Origin: Clostridium uliginosum | GTDB lineage: Bacteria > Bacillota > Clostridia > Clostridiales > Clostridiaceae | NCBI RefSeq assembly: GCF_900112485.1 | Contig: NZ_FOMG01000025.1 | Coordinates: 1-58,484, forward strand | DNA length: 58,484 nt | Direction of reading: 5' to 3' | Shown: piece after piece, positions 7,080 to 15,702 of the stretch | Position numbering within the stretch: position 1 is the stretch's first letter | Layout: every line of letters starts with the position of its first letter | The notes under the pieces: model-generated | Databases searched by the model: none | The model's input: the letters and a program-made list of their open reading frames with translations, nothing else | Told to the model about the DNA's origin: nothing | Program-made: the position numbers and the translations under genes

Positions 7080-9788
7080 TTGTATGATAATTATAATGAA
7101 GAACATAAGATAAATAGGAAAGATAGAGTAAATCAAAAATTAAAACAACTTACAAGGGAAATAATTTTTGATAATAATAATTTGAGTAAAAAGATAGGAT
7201 TTGAGGCAAGTTATTTAGCAAAAGAATTAAATATATCTAGAAATAATGTTAGCAAGGAGTTAAATTGTATTTTAAATGAAGGCAAAGCAGTTAAAATATT
7301 AGGAAAACCTGTACTTTATTTAGACAAAGAATACTTGGAAGCTACTTGTGGAATAATTATCGAGGAGCCGATTATAAAAAAGTATGATGAATTAAAGGAA
7401 ATTATATTAAAAGCATTAGATTTAGATACAGTAAGACCAAAGGATAAAGTGGAGAATAAGAAAAAAACCAATGATGAAAATAAGTCTAATGAGAAGAAAA
7501 ATTTAGTTTATGAAACTGGTAATAGTTCAAGCAATAAAAAGAATAAAGATGAAGATATATTTGATAATATAATCGGTAGCGAAGATTCACTAAAAACACA
7601 GATTAAACAAGCAAAAGCAACAATACTATATCCACCTAATGGATTGCATACACTGTTAATAGGTCCAACTGGAGTTGGAAAGACTACTTTTGCGGAAGTT
7701 ATGTATAGATATGCTATAGGGGTAGGGCGATTAAAACCTAATGCATCATATGTTATATTTAATTGTGCTGATTATGCTGAAAACTCTCAATTATTATTAT
7801 CACATTTATTTGGTCATGTAAAAGGAGCTTTTACAGGAGCTGATTCTGAAAAAAAGGGGTTAGTAGATCAAGCTAATGGGGGAATACTTTTTTTAGATGA
7901 AGTTCATCGGTTACCGCCAGAAGGACAAGAAATGCTATTTTCATTAATGGATAGAGGAAGTTATCGTAGGTTAGGTGAAGCTGAAAGTACACGAGAAGCA
8001 ACAATACTTTTTATAGCAGCTACTACTGAAGATCCAGAGGCATCTATACTTAGCACTTTCTTAAGAAGAATTCCAGTAACAATTAAATTACCTAGTCTAA
8101 GTAAACGTTCTCTGAAGGAGAGGATGAAACTAATATGCCAATTTTTAAAAAATGAATGTGTTAAAATTAAGGCACCACTAAAAGTATCAAAAGAGGTTTT
8201 AAAAGTATTACTACTATATAAATGTCCAGGAAATATAGGACAGCTTAAAAATGATATTCAGCTTATTTGTGCTAATGCTTTTGTAGAATATATAACTGAA
8301 GATCAAGAATATGTACATGTAAAGCTATCTCAAATTTCTCAAAAGTTTAAAGAAGGGTTATTTACGATTGAAGATAAGAGACAGGAATTAATGCAATGTT
8401 TTAATCTAAATGAATTTGAGTCCATAACCTTTGATAGTTCAGGTGAAGATTTAGGTGATAACTTAAATGGGTTATTATTATACGATGAATATAATACTGA
8501 AGAAGACTTCTATGATTTGATGTTAGAAAGAGCTCAAAAATTTTATGAAGGTGGTTTTTCAGTAAATCAAATTAGGGAAAACATAAGTAGTCAAATACAA
8601 CATCGATTTAATAATATACCCTCTACAGAAAAATCACGTAATTTAATGTTAGATAAAGAGGTTTTATCAAAGATTGTAACACCAGAAATTGTAGATATTA
8701 TAAAAGATTCATTTTGGGAGACTTCGGATGAACTTGGTAAAAGTATAGATACAAAGCTAATATATAGTTTAGCATTACATATGGAAACACTTATAGAACG
8801 ATTAAGGCTAGGGAATATATCAATATACCCAAATTTAGAAATAACTTACAAACAACATAAAGAGGAATTTGCTATAGCTGAAAGAATAAAAATTAAGCTT
8901 CAAGAAAAATTTTCAATTCAAATTCCTAATGATGAGGTTGCTTTCATAACAATGTTCTTATATTCAGTAAACACTAAAAAAGAACATGGTAATATTCAAG
9001 TTTTAGTTATTGCACATGGAAATGCAACTGCTACAAATATGGTGGACGTTGCAAAAACTTTATTAGGATATAATTGTCTTCATGCTTTAGATATGCCGTT
9101 AGAAGAAAAAGTTGAATTTACATTAAATAAGGCAACAGATATAGTTAAAAAAATAAATAAAGGTAGTGGAGTACTTTTATTAGTCGATATGGGTTCTTTA
9201 ACTACATTTTCAGATGTAATTACAGAAAAAACTGGTATATTAACGAAGACAATAAAAATGGTTAGTACACCAATGGTTATTGAAGCGGGTAGAAAAGCAA
9301 TGACACCCAATGTAGATATGGATATGCTAATTGAGAGTGTTAATAGTGTAAGTTCATTGATAGGAGAGAGAGTAAAATTAAATAATGCACCTATAAAAAT
9401 AAATTATCAAAATATGAATTGTAGAGAGTATGTAGTGGATATGCTAGATGATGTTCTTACATTTTTAAATGTTAAAAAAGCATCTAAAACATTAAATGAA
9501 ATCTTAGATAAAATATCATTAGCATATAATCAAAAAATTGATGATGGAATGTATATAAAATTTTTATTTCATTGTTCATGTATGATTGAGAGAGTAATAA
9601 GAAATGAACCCTTGCCATATAAAAAATTTTCAGAAATTAAAAATACTAAAGAGGAACTTTTTAATGCTATAAAAGATAACTTTGTTTTAGCAGAAGAGGT
9701 ATTTGGTATAAGTATACCTGATACTGAATTAGCATATGTAGTTGAAATGATTGATATTAATTTTAATGTATATTCTACAAATATATAA
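7080..9788 (+). CDS. levR: LevR/ManR-type sigma-54-dependent PTS-regulated activator
   Basis: This activator uses ATP hydrolysis to open sigma-54 promoters, with activity set by PTS phosphorylation. In its 902 residues the order is: N-terminal helix-turn-helix (about 15-80), a lysine-rich linker, AAA+ domain (about 165-405) with Walker A GPTGVGKTTF, the sigma-54 contact loop GAFTGA and Walker B GGILFLDEVH; a PTS-regulation domain near 500-600 (histidine in ALHMETLIERL); an EIIA-Man-like domain starting VLVIAHGNATATN; and a second PRD near 800-902 (FLFHCSCMIERV). The start is TTG at 7080, placed by AAAGGAG nine bases upstream with no in-frame ATG nearby. It sits upstream of a mannose-family PTS operon with a sigma-54 promoter, its evident target. 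Confidence 0.93.
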   Translation: MYDNYNEEHKINRKDRVNQKLKQLTREIIFDNNNLSKKIGFEASYLAKELNISRNNVSKELNCILNEGKAVKILGKPVLYLDKEYLEATCGIIIEEPIIKKYDELKEIILKALDLDTVRPKDKVENKKKTNDENKSNEKKNLVYETGNSSSNKKNKDEDIFDNIIGSEDSLKTQIKQAKATILYPPNGLHTLLIGPTGVGKTTFAEVMYRYAIGVGRLKPNASYVIFNCADYAENSQLLLSHLFGHVKGAFTGADSEKKGLVDQANGGILFLDEVHRLPPEGQEMLFSLMDRGSYRRLGEAESTREATILFIAATTEDPEASILSTFLRRIPVTIKLPSLSKRSLKERMKLICQFLKNECVKIKAPLKVSKEVLKVLLLYKCPGNIGQLKNDIQLICANAFVEYITEDQEYVHVKLSQISQKFKEGLFTIEDKRQELMQCFNLNEFESITFDSSGEDLGDNLNGLLLYDEYNTEEDFYDLMLERAQKFYEGGFSVNQIRENISSQIQHRFNNIPSTEKSRNLMLDKEVLSKIVTPEIVDIIKDSFWETSDELGKSIDTKLIYSLALHMETLIERLRLGNISIYPNLEITYKQHKEEFAIAERIKIKLQEKFSIQIPNDEVAFITMFLYSVNTKKEHGNIQVLVIAHGNATATNMVDVAKTLLGYNCLHALDMPLEEKVEFTLNKATDIVKKINKGSGVLLLVDMGSLTTFSDVITEKTGILTKTIKMVSTPMVIEAGRKAMTPNVDMDMLIESVNSVSSLIGERVKLNNAPIKINYQNMNCREYVVDMLDDVLTFLNVKKASKTLNEILDKISLAYNQKIDDGMYIKFLFHCSCMIERVIRNEPLPYKKFSEIKNTKEELFNAIKDNFVLAEEVFGISIPDTELAYVVEMIDINFNVYSTNI

Positions 9789-9807
9789 AGTGATTTTTAT
9801 TAGATTC

Positions 9808-10090
9808 TGTTTTTATATAGTGTTGATATTGTTACATTTTTGTTCAGTGGGCATTAGAATTGGACTTTTAGAACTCTTAAGTGAGAGTCCGAATTTTACA
9901 TTTGGTTTCTCGAACTTACTCAGCGAACGAATGTGAGTCGAGTTTCCTTGAGTATTGTCACATTAATTGCTTGTCCGAAGATTGTCTTTGGAGCAAGCTG
10001 GAATGGGACTATACTCATTTAGATGTTCTTAAGTTTAATTCTTTAGCCCACTGAACAATATGTAACAATATCAACACGGTTTTAAAGAAG
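9808..10090. repeat. Family B palindromic repeat, copy B1 (long)
   Basis: The inner ends TGTTGATATTGTTACAT (9821) and ATGTAACAATATCAACA (to 10076) enclose GTTCAGTGGGC / GCCCACTGAAC arms. The body is imperfectly palindromic along its whole length (for example AGCAAGCTGGAATGGGAC). Relative to copy B3 it carries about 70 extra bases (near 9880-9950) containing GTGAGTCGAGTTTCCTT. Its right end matches, as reverse complement, the left end of B2 at nearly every position. Confidence 0.85.
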
Positions 10091-10101
10091 AACCTAATAT
10101 T

Positions 10102-10141
10102 AAAAAAAGCCTGAATGTGTATTCACATTTAGGCTTTTTTA
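10102..10141. terminator. Two-way terminator between levR and the PTS operon
   Basis: The stem pairs AAAAAAGCCTGAATGTG with CACATTTAGGCTTTTTT around a TATT loop, so it is symmetric and could stop transcripts from either side. Its loop side also contains one ATTCACAT motif. Confidence 0.8.
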
Positions 10142-10310
10142 AATACACATTGAGATACACATTAAGTAATTAATCTAAAAGAATATAATTGCTAAAAATA
10201 TCGTAAGAGATAAAAATAATTTTTCTAAAAATAAAATATCGTGTAAACCTTTAAATAACTAGATTCCAAAGTGTATTTTTTGTAGTATTCACATGGTGAT
10301 ACACATGAAA
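10121..10310 (+). promoter_or_regulatory. Upstream activator sites for the LevR-like protein
   Basis: Five copies of ATWCACAT occur at 10121, 10143, 10155, 10287 and 10299. Four of them form two pairs with 12-base spacing, giving two 24-base near-repeats (10143-10166 and 10287-10310) that lie 144 bases apart and end ten bases before the -24 element. They are placed as expected for an enhancer-binding activator; the link to LevR is inference. Confidence 0.65.
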
Positions 10311-10318
10311 TGAGTTAT

Positions 10319-10336
10319 TTGGCACAAGAGTTGCTT
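10319..10336 (+). promoter_or_regulatory. Sigma-54 (-24/-12) promoter of the PTS operon
   Basis: TGGCACAAGAGTTGCT matches the consensus TGGCAC-N5-TTGCW. Transcription should begin near 10347, which places the ATG at 10377, not one at 10344, as the first usable start codon. Confidence 0.92.
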
Positions 10337-10376
10337 AATATATATGCATAAAGACAAACTTAAGGAGGTGATTTTC

Positions 10377-10799
10377 ATGAAGGGAATCTTATTAGTAACT
10401 CATGGAAAATTTGCAGACGAAATATTAAAAAGTGCCGAACTTATTGTAGGTAAGCAAGAAAAAGTATTAACTTTAGGACTTCAACATGGAGATAGTATTG
10501 AAGTATTAGGTGAGAAGGTTGTAGAATCTATTGAATCACTACAAAGTGATAATGGGGTTTTAGTATTAGTAGATCTTTTAGGAGGTAGTCCTTATAATGT
10601 TGTAGCATTAAATTCAAGCAAAATAAGTAAGGGTAAAGTTAGATGTATAACAGGTGTTAACTTACCAATGTTACTTGAAGCTATTACAATGAGAGAATGT
10701 TATGAACTAGATGAATTAACAGAACATTGTATGGAGGTTGGTACAACAGGAATAAAAGAATTATTTAAAGAAATAGAAGCATTAAAACAAGCTAATTAA
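10377..10799 (+). CDS. PTS mannose/fructose/sorbose-family EIIA
   Basis: The cytoplasmic EIIA component takes phosphate from HPr on a histidine and passes it to EIIB. The protein has 140 residues from ATG 10377, selected because AAGGAGGTG lies seven bases upstream and because the sigma-54 transcript starts after the ATG at 10344. It begins MKGILLVTHGKFADEIL, where the histidine of THG is the phosphorylation site. VLVLVDLLGGSPYNVVALNS and ITGVNLPMLLEAI are the conserved EIIA-Man strands. It is first in a four-gene transport operon driven by the -24/-12 element just upstream. Confidence 0.95.
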   Translation: MKGILLVTHGKFADEILKSAELIVGKQEKVLTLGLQHGDSIEVLGEKVVESIESLQSDNGVLVLVDLLGGSPYNVVALNSSKISKGKVRCITGVNLPMLLEAITMRECYELDELTEHCMEVGTTGIKELFKEIEALKQAN

Positions 10800-10831
10800 T
10801 AAAAAATAATTTATAAAAGGAGTCGGTAAAT

Positions 10832-11302
10832 ATGTTAAATATAGTACTTACAAGAATAGATGATAGATTAATTCATGGTCAAGTTGCAACAGCATGGTCA
10901 AAAATTACAAAGGCAACTAAAATTATAGTAGTAGATGATACAGTAGCACAAGACTCATTTATGCAAATGGTTTTAAAATCAGCAGCTCCATCTTCAATTA
11001 AAGTTGAAATATTTACTGTAAACGATGCAGTTGAAGCTTTGAATAAAGATGATGATGGTGAGAGAGTAATAGTGTTAGTTAAAACACCTGTGACTGTACT
11101 TAGTCTTGTAAAAGCTGGTGTTGCTATAAAAGAATTGAATCTTGGTGGAATGGGAGCAAAACAAGGAAGAAAGCAATTATATAAAAATATTTCTATTTCA
11201 GAAGATGAAAAACTTGCATTTAAAGAACTTATTGAACTAAATGTAAAGGTTTTTATACAAATTGTTCCTGATGCAAAACAAATTTTATTTGATAAATTAT
11301 AG
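10832..11302 (+). CDS. PTS mannose/fructose/sorbose-family EIIB
   Basis: EIIB passes phosphate from EIIA to the incoming sugar. In the 156 residues, TRIDDRLIHGQVATAWSK contains the phosphorylated histidine (near residue 15), followed by IIVVDDTVAQD, LKSAAPSSIKVEIF, and LNLGGMGAKQGRKQLYKNI, all typical of the separate EIIB of the mannose family. It is 32 bases after EIIA with the Shine-Dalgarno AAAGGAGTC. The substrate cannot be told from the sequence; mannose-family systems carry mannose, glucose, fructose, sorbose, N-acetylgalactosamine and others. Confidence 0.95.
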   Translation: MLNIVLTRIDDRLIHGQVATAWSKITKATKIIVVDDTVAQDSFMQMVLKSAAPSSIKVEIFTVNDAVEALNKDDDGERVIVLVKTPVTVLSLVKAGVAIKELNLGGMGAKQGRKQLYKNISISEDEKLAFKELIELNVKVFIQIVPDAKQILFDKL

Positions 11303-11426
11303 TAGAAAAAGGCAATTAAGTAGATAAATTATTATAGTATTCAACAATTTACATTTATTTATTAAAATCAAGTAACAATAATTTTTAACATAAACAACTC
11401 AAATGATGATAGGAGGATGAATTTAT

Positions 11427-12185
11427 ATGCAAGTTACAATTTTACAAGCTGTATTAATTGGATTATTTTATTACATATCATGGAGTCCATGGTTTACTTA
11501 TGCTGGATTCTTCACATTGAATAGACCATTGGTAGCAGGTTTTATAACAGGAATAATATTAGGACAACCATTAGAAGGTGCATTAATAGGTGCAGGTATA
11601 AACGTTATTTATTTAGGGTTTATATCAGCAGGAGGTGCTCAAATGGGGGATCCTGCTTTTGCAGGATATGTTGGTACTGCACTTGCGTTAATTTCAAATT
11701 TGAATGTTGAGACTGCAATGGCGATAGCCGTACCACTTGGAACTATAGCTACAATTTTATGGATAGGAAAGATGACAATTAATTCATTTTTTGTTCACTG
11801 GGCAGATAAAGAAGTTGAAAAAGGAAATATAGATTCAGTGGCCTTTATAAATGTAGTGCCACCACAAATAGCACTTTTCCTACTTAGCTTTATACCAGCA
11901 GCGTTAGTAGTATATTATGGTCCAAATGCTGTATCAGGAATGCTAGAGATTTTAAGCCCTAAGGTATTGCATGTATTTAATGTAATAGGTGCAATGTTAC
12001 CAGCACTAGGTATTGCAATGAACTTGAAATTAATAGGAAACTCATTTACAATGCCATTTTTTGTACTAGGAATTATAATGTCAGTATATTTTAAACTTGA
12101 TATAGTTATTATTTCTATCATAGGAGTAGTTATTGCATTAACTGTAACTGCTATAAAAAATAGTAATTCAACTTCTAATGCATAG
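11427..12185 (+). CDS. PTS mannose/fructose/sorbose-family EIIC
   Basis: This is the membrane channel subunit: 252 residues, strongly hydrophobic with about seven segments. Family marks include FTLNRPLVAGFITGIILGQPLEG near residue 30, IGAGINVIYLGFISAGGAQMGDPAFAG near 53, and NVIGAMLPALGIAMNLKL near 190. EIIC acts with EIID to bind and carry the sugar. It is separated from EIIB by 124 bases that show no gene or terminator. Shine-Dalgarno: ATAGGAGGATG. Confidence 0.95.
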   Translation: MQVTILQAVLIGLFYYISWSPWFTYAGFFTLNRPLVAGFITGIILGQPLEGALIGAGINVIYLGFISAGGAQMGDPAFAGYVGTALALISNLNVETAMAIAVPLGTIATILWIGKMTINSFFVHWADKEVEKGNIDSVAFINVVPPQIALFLLSFIPAALVVYYGPNAVSGMLEILSPKVLHVFNVIGAMLPALGIAMNLKLIGNSFTMPFFVLGIIMSVYFKLDIVIISIIGVVIALTVTAIKNSNSTSNA

Positions 12186-12211
12186 AAGTAAATTGAGGGG
12201 AGGAACCATAT

Positions 12212-13069
12212 ATGTCAGAATTAAATGCTATGCCTACAAATAAGCCAGTTGAAGAAAATGAAATTAAAACTTTAACCAAAAAAGATGTAATAAAATCTTG
12301 GATTAGGTGGTTTATGTTTGCACAATCAAATTATAATTACGAAAGATTACAAGCTACATCTTTTGCACATTCAATGTTACCTATAGTAAAGAAGTTATAC
12401 AAAGGTAAAGAAGAGAGAAAATCTGCGGTACAAAGACATTTATCGTTTTTTAATACAGAACCTGTTTGTGGATCAGTTATCCATGGTATTACTATAGCAA
12501 TGGAAGAAGAAAAATCTAATGGTAAACCAATAAGTGATGAAGGTTTTAACGCTATAAAAACAGGCTTAATGGGACCTTTAGCAGGTGTTGGAGATACATT
12601 AACACAAGGTATTATTACACCAATTTTACTTGCTATATGTATAGGTATTACTAATACTAAAAATATTGCAGGTCCTATAATTTATATAATATCACAATAT
12701 ACTATAATGACTGGCATTTCATTGAGTTTATGGATGAGCGGTTATAAGCTTGGTAAAAAGGCCGTAGAACAGATATTACAAGGTGGCAAGATTAATAAAG
12801 TAATTGAAACAGCATCTATACTAGGAACTCTTGTAATGGGTGGACTTGTTGGTAGATTCGTTAATTTAGAAACTAGTCTTAGTTTTAAAATGGGAGAGGT
12901 TGATTTCAGCTTACAAAAAGATTTGTTAGATAAATTAATGCCAGGATTGATACCATTTGTATTGACAATAATTGTATTACATATGATTAAAAAAGGAATT
13001 TCTCCAATTAAATTAATGGGTATACTTATAGGCGCAGGAGCTATTTTAGGAGCTTTAGGTATATTCTAA
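12212..13069 (+). CDS. PTS mannose/fructose/sorbose-family EIID
   Basis: EIID, with EIIC, forms the membrane part of mannose-family permeases. The 285 residues have a long cytoplasmic start and the conserved RWFMFAQSNYNYERLQA near residue 34, then FFNTEPVCGSVIHGITIAMEE, MGPLAGVGDTLTQGI near 115 and C-terminal hydrophobic segments ending LIGAGAILGALGIF. The Shine-Dalgarno GGGGAGGAACC is strong. It is the last subunit; a family B repeat lies between it and the enzyme genes downstream. Confidence 0.95.
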   Translation: MSELNAMPTNKPVEENEIKTLTKKDVIKSWIRWFMFAQSNYNYERLQATSFAHSMLPIVKKLYKGKEERKSAVQRHLSFFNTEPVCGSVIHGITIAMEEEKSNGKPISDEGFNAIKTGLMGPLAGVGDTLTQGIITPILLAICIGITNTKNIAGPIIYIISQYTIMTGISLSLWMSGYKLGKKAVEQILQGGKINKVIETASILGTLVMGGLVGRFVNLETSLSFKMGEVDFSLQKDLLDKLMPGLIPFVLTIIVLHMIKKGISPIKLMGILIGAGAILGALGIF

Positions 13070-13086
13070 TATTTAAAATATAGGCT

Positions 13087-13304
13087 ATGTTTTAAAACCG
13101 TGTTGATATTGTTACATATTGTTCAGTGTGCTAAAGAATTGGACTTAAGAACATCTAAATCAGTATAGTCCCATTCCAGCTTGTTCCAAAAACAAGTTTT
13201 GGACAAGCAGCTAATGTGACAATACTCATTAAGAGTTCTAAAAGTCCAATTCTAATGCCCACTGAACAAAAATGTAAAAATATTAACACTCTTTTAAAAC
13301 ATAA
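13087..13304. repeat. Family B palindromic repeat, copy B2 (long)
   Basis: TGTTGATATTGTTACAT starts at 13101; the right end is TAAAAATATTAACACT. The outer flanks GGCTATGTTTTAAAA / TTTTAAAACATA pair as well. It is in the opposite orientation to B1, so the two bracket 10091-13086, the complete promoter-plus-PTS unit. It separates EIID from the G1P dehydrogenase and, as a long hairpin in the transcript, may reduce read-through. Confidence 0.85.
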
Positions 13305-13401
13305 TTTAAATATAAAATATTTCCCGTATAAATAAAGATTCAAAAGATTTAAAATATCAAATTAAAACACTATAAAAATATTAACTAGGGAAGTGATAAA
13401 C

Positions 13402-14781
13402 ATGGAATTAAATATAAATAATGTAAGTAAATTAGAAATAAATGATTTTCTAAAAGGTGTATTACAATGCAAGTGTGGTAAACCTCATAGCATAGGATTA
13501 GAACATGTTTTAATAGAAAACAATGCAATTAAAAAGTTACCTAGTATATTAAGAGAATTAGGTTTTAAAAAAGCATTAGTTATAGCAGATAATAATACTT
13601 ATAAGGCTGCAGGAAAATATGTAGAAAGTGTATTAAATGCAGAAAAGTTCAATCATAAAAACTTTATATTCCCAATTGAGGATGATCTTGTTCCAGATGA
13701 AAGTGCTGTAGGAAAATTGTTTATGCAATATGATAAAGAAATAGATGTTATTGTAACAATAGGTTCAGGTACACTAAATGATTTGGGAAAATATGTTAGT
13801 TATAAACTAGGAATTTCATCTGTTATAGTAGCTACAGCACCATCTATGGATGGTTTTGCATCAAATGGATCTGCTTTAATAGTAGGAAATCTTAAAACTA
13901 CTTACCCAGTTGAAGTTCCTAAGGCAATCATTGGAGATGTTAACATACTAAAAGAAGCACCTATGGAAATGATTTTAGCTGGTTTTGGAGACATAGTTGG
14001 AAAATATTCAGCATTAAATGATTGGCTACTTAGTAAAATTATAAACAAAGAGTATTACTGTGATGTAACTGTTAAAATGGTTAATGATTCTATACAAAAA
14101 TGTATGGATAATTCAGATGGCATGGTAAAAAGAGATGAAACTGCTATAAAAAATCTAATGGAAGGTTTAGTTTTAACTGGAATTGCAATGAGCTTTGTTG
14201 AAAATTCAAGACCAGCTTCAGGTTCAGAGCATCATCTAGCTCATTACTTAGAAATGATGTTCTTATTTGAAGGAAAGAAAGCTATACTTCATGGAACAAA
14301 GGTAGGAATAGCCACAATTATAACTACAAAATTACGTGAAATTGCATCTAAGCATGAAATTGATTTTGATAAAGTTATTGAAAAAGCTAAGGCATTCGAT
14401 GAAAGTAAATGGCAAGAAGACATTAAGAAATATTATAAAAAAGCAGCTCCAGGAATTATACAAATAGTTGAAAAAGAAGATAGAAACTCTATAGAAGACA
14501 GATTACAAAGAATAAATACTATTAAAGAGAATATAGATGAAATAAGAAAGATTATATCAAATGTACCTTCAGCAGATGAAATAAAAGCAATTCTAGAAAA
14601 AGTAGGAGCAGCATCTCATCCAACAGATGTTGGTGTTGATAATCAAACTTTATTAGATGGAATAATTATGGCTAAAGAAGTTAGATCTAGATATACAATC
14701 TTAAACTTTTTAGGAGACTTAGAGCTTTTAGAAGAATTTGCGCCTGAAGTTACAAACTATTTAAATGGAGGAGAGAAGTAA
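13402..14781 (+). CDS. egsA: sn-Glycerol-1-phosphate dehydrogenase-like enzyme (AraM/EgsA family)
   Basis: The family reduces dihydroxyacetone phosphate to sn-glycerol-1-phosphate, or the reverse, with NAD(P)H and a metal. This member has 459 residues from ATG 13402, preferred over GTG 13393 because AGGGAAGTG then sits as Shine-Dalgarno. It opens with a CKCGKPHSIGLEHVLIE segment typical of AraM; the NAD site is VIVTIGSGTLNDLGKYVSYKLG; ATAPSMDGFASNGSALI follows; metal ligands are expected from AGFGDIVGKYSALNDW, SGSEHHLAHYLEM and LHGTKVGI. All look intact. It lies between a PTS operon and a HAD phosphatase, which suggests a catabolic or lipid-precursor role; a related polyol phosphate cannot be excluded as the true substrate. 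Confidence 0.9.
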   Translation: MELNINNVSKLEINDFLKGVLQCKCGKPHSIGLEHVLIENNAIKKLPSILRELGFKKALVIADNNTYKAAGKYVESVLNAEKFNHKNFIFPIEDDLVPDESAVGKLFMQYDKEIDVIVTIGSGTLNDLGKYVSYKLGISSVIVATAPSMDGFASNGSALIVGNLKTTYPVEVPKAIIGDVNILKEAPMEMILAGFGDIVGKYSALNDWLLSKIINKEYYCDVTVKMVNDSIQKCMDNSDGMVKRDETAIKNLMEGLVLTGIAMSFVENSRPASGSEHHLAHYLEMMFLFEGKKAILHGTKVGIATIITTKLREIASKHEIDFDKVIEKAKAFDESKWQEDIKKYYKKAAPGIIQIVEKEDRNSIEDRLQRINTIKENIDEIRKIISNVPSADEIKAILEKVGAASHPTDVGVDNQTLLDGIIMAKEVRSRYTILNFLGDLELLEEFAPEVTNYLNGGEK

Positions 14782-14782
14782 T

Positions 14783-15616
14783 ATGCTAAACAAATGTAAA
14801 GAGCTAGAATATGAAGATAAAGCAAAGACATTATTGAAAAAAGTAAAATGCTTTATCCTAGATTTAGATGGAACAGTTTACCTAGGTAATAAAATTTTAG
14901 ATGGATCTATAGAATTTTTGAAGATACTAGAAAAAAACGATATAAAGTTTAAATTCTTCACAAATAACTCTTCAAAAAATGCTAAATTTTATGTCAATAA
15001 AATAACCAATATGGGTTATGAGGTAAATGACAGTATGATGATGATATCTAATGAAGTAATAATAGATCATATAAATAAGGAATTACCTAATAAAAAAGTG
15101 TTTGTTTTAGGTAATGAATACTTAAAGAATGATTTTATAGATTCAGGTATAAATGTAGTAGAGGATGATGCTGACGTAGTTATAGTCGGATTTGATACAT
15201 CATTAGCTTATGATAATGTTACAAAGGCTTGTGACTTTATTAGAAATGGTGCTAGCTTTTTAGGAGTAAATCCTGATTTCAATTGTCCAATAGAAAATGG
15301 ATTTATGCCAGATTGTGGAGCTATATGTTCAATGATTACAGCCTCTACAGGAGTAACTCCAGTATTCTTTGGTAAACCATCTCCATACACATTGAAGTAC
15401 ATACTTAATGATATGGGATTTAAAGAAGAAGAAATTGCTTTTGTAGGAGATAGGTTATATACAGATATTGCTATGGGAAAAGGCAATGATTTAGTTACAA
15501 TTTTAGTTTTATCAGGAGAAACTAAAATAGAAGATTTAAAGGAATCACAAATACAACCAACATTAATCTTTGACTCATTAAGAGATGTAGGAAACCTATT
15601 AAAAAAAATAAGTTAA
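14783..15616 (+). CDS. HAD-IIA phosphatase (NagD/AraL-like)
   Basis: A 277-residue haloacid-dehalogenase-type phosphatase. Motif I is FILDLDGTVYLGN near residue 27, motif II FFTNNSSKN, the IIA cap has VVIVGFDTSLAYDNV and GASFLGVNPDFNCP, motif III is FFGKPSPY and motif IV FVGDRLYTDIAMGKGN. NagD/AraL relatives dephosphorylate small sugar or polyol phosphates. The start is ATG 14783, two bases after the egsA stop, because GGAGGAGAG overlapping the end of egsA is its Shine-Dalgarno. Tight coupling to egsA parallels araL-araM in Bacillus subtilis, where the pair lies in the arabinose operon; glycerol-1-phosphate is a reasonable substrate, but this is inference. Confidence 0.92.
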   Translation: MLNKCKELEYEDKAKTLLKKVKCFILDLDGTVYLGNKILDGSIEFLKILEKNDIKFKFFTNNSSKNAKFYVNKITNMGYEVNDSMMMISNEVIIDHINKELPNKKVFVLGNEYLKNDFIDSGINVVEDDADVVIVGFDTSLAYDNVTKACDFIRNGASFLGVNPDFNCPIENGFMPDCGAICSMITASTGVTPVFFGKPSPYTLKYILNDMGFKEEEIAFVGDRLYTDIAMGKGNDLVTILVLSGETKIEDLKESQIQPTLIFDSLRDVGNLLKKIS

Positions 15617-15672
15617 TTTAAATCTATTGTATTAACACTCTTCTAAAATAATTAAGTAAATATTTTCAAGTA

Positions 15673-15702
15673 TATGCCATGAGCTATAAAACTCATGGCA
15701 TA
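15673..15702 (+). terminator. Hairpin after the PTS-egsA-HAD cluster
   Basis: Perfect 11-base arms TATGCCATGAG and CTCATGGCATA with an 8-base loop. The T content after it is modest (ATTTCAT). Between 15703 and 16205 the sequence is very AT-rich and I see no gene or clear site. Confidence 0.65.

Noticed and set aside
9808..10090. CRISPR array or riboswitch at the family B repeats
   Set aside because: There are no regularly spaced direct repeats; the structure is one long palindrome per locus, and no known riboswitch core was recognised.
13155..13343. Minus-strand open frame of 62 codons over repeat B2, similar in part to a plus-strand frame at 9751-9936
   Set aside because: The shared residues (LLHFCSVGIRIGLLELL) come from the family B DNA repeat. 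There is no start signal and the frames differ between copies.
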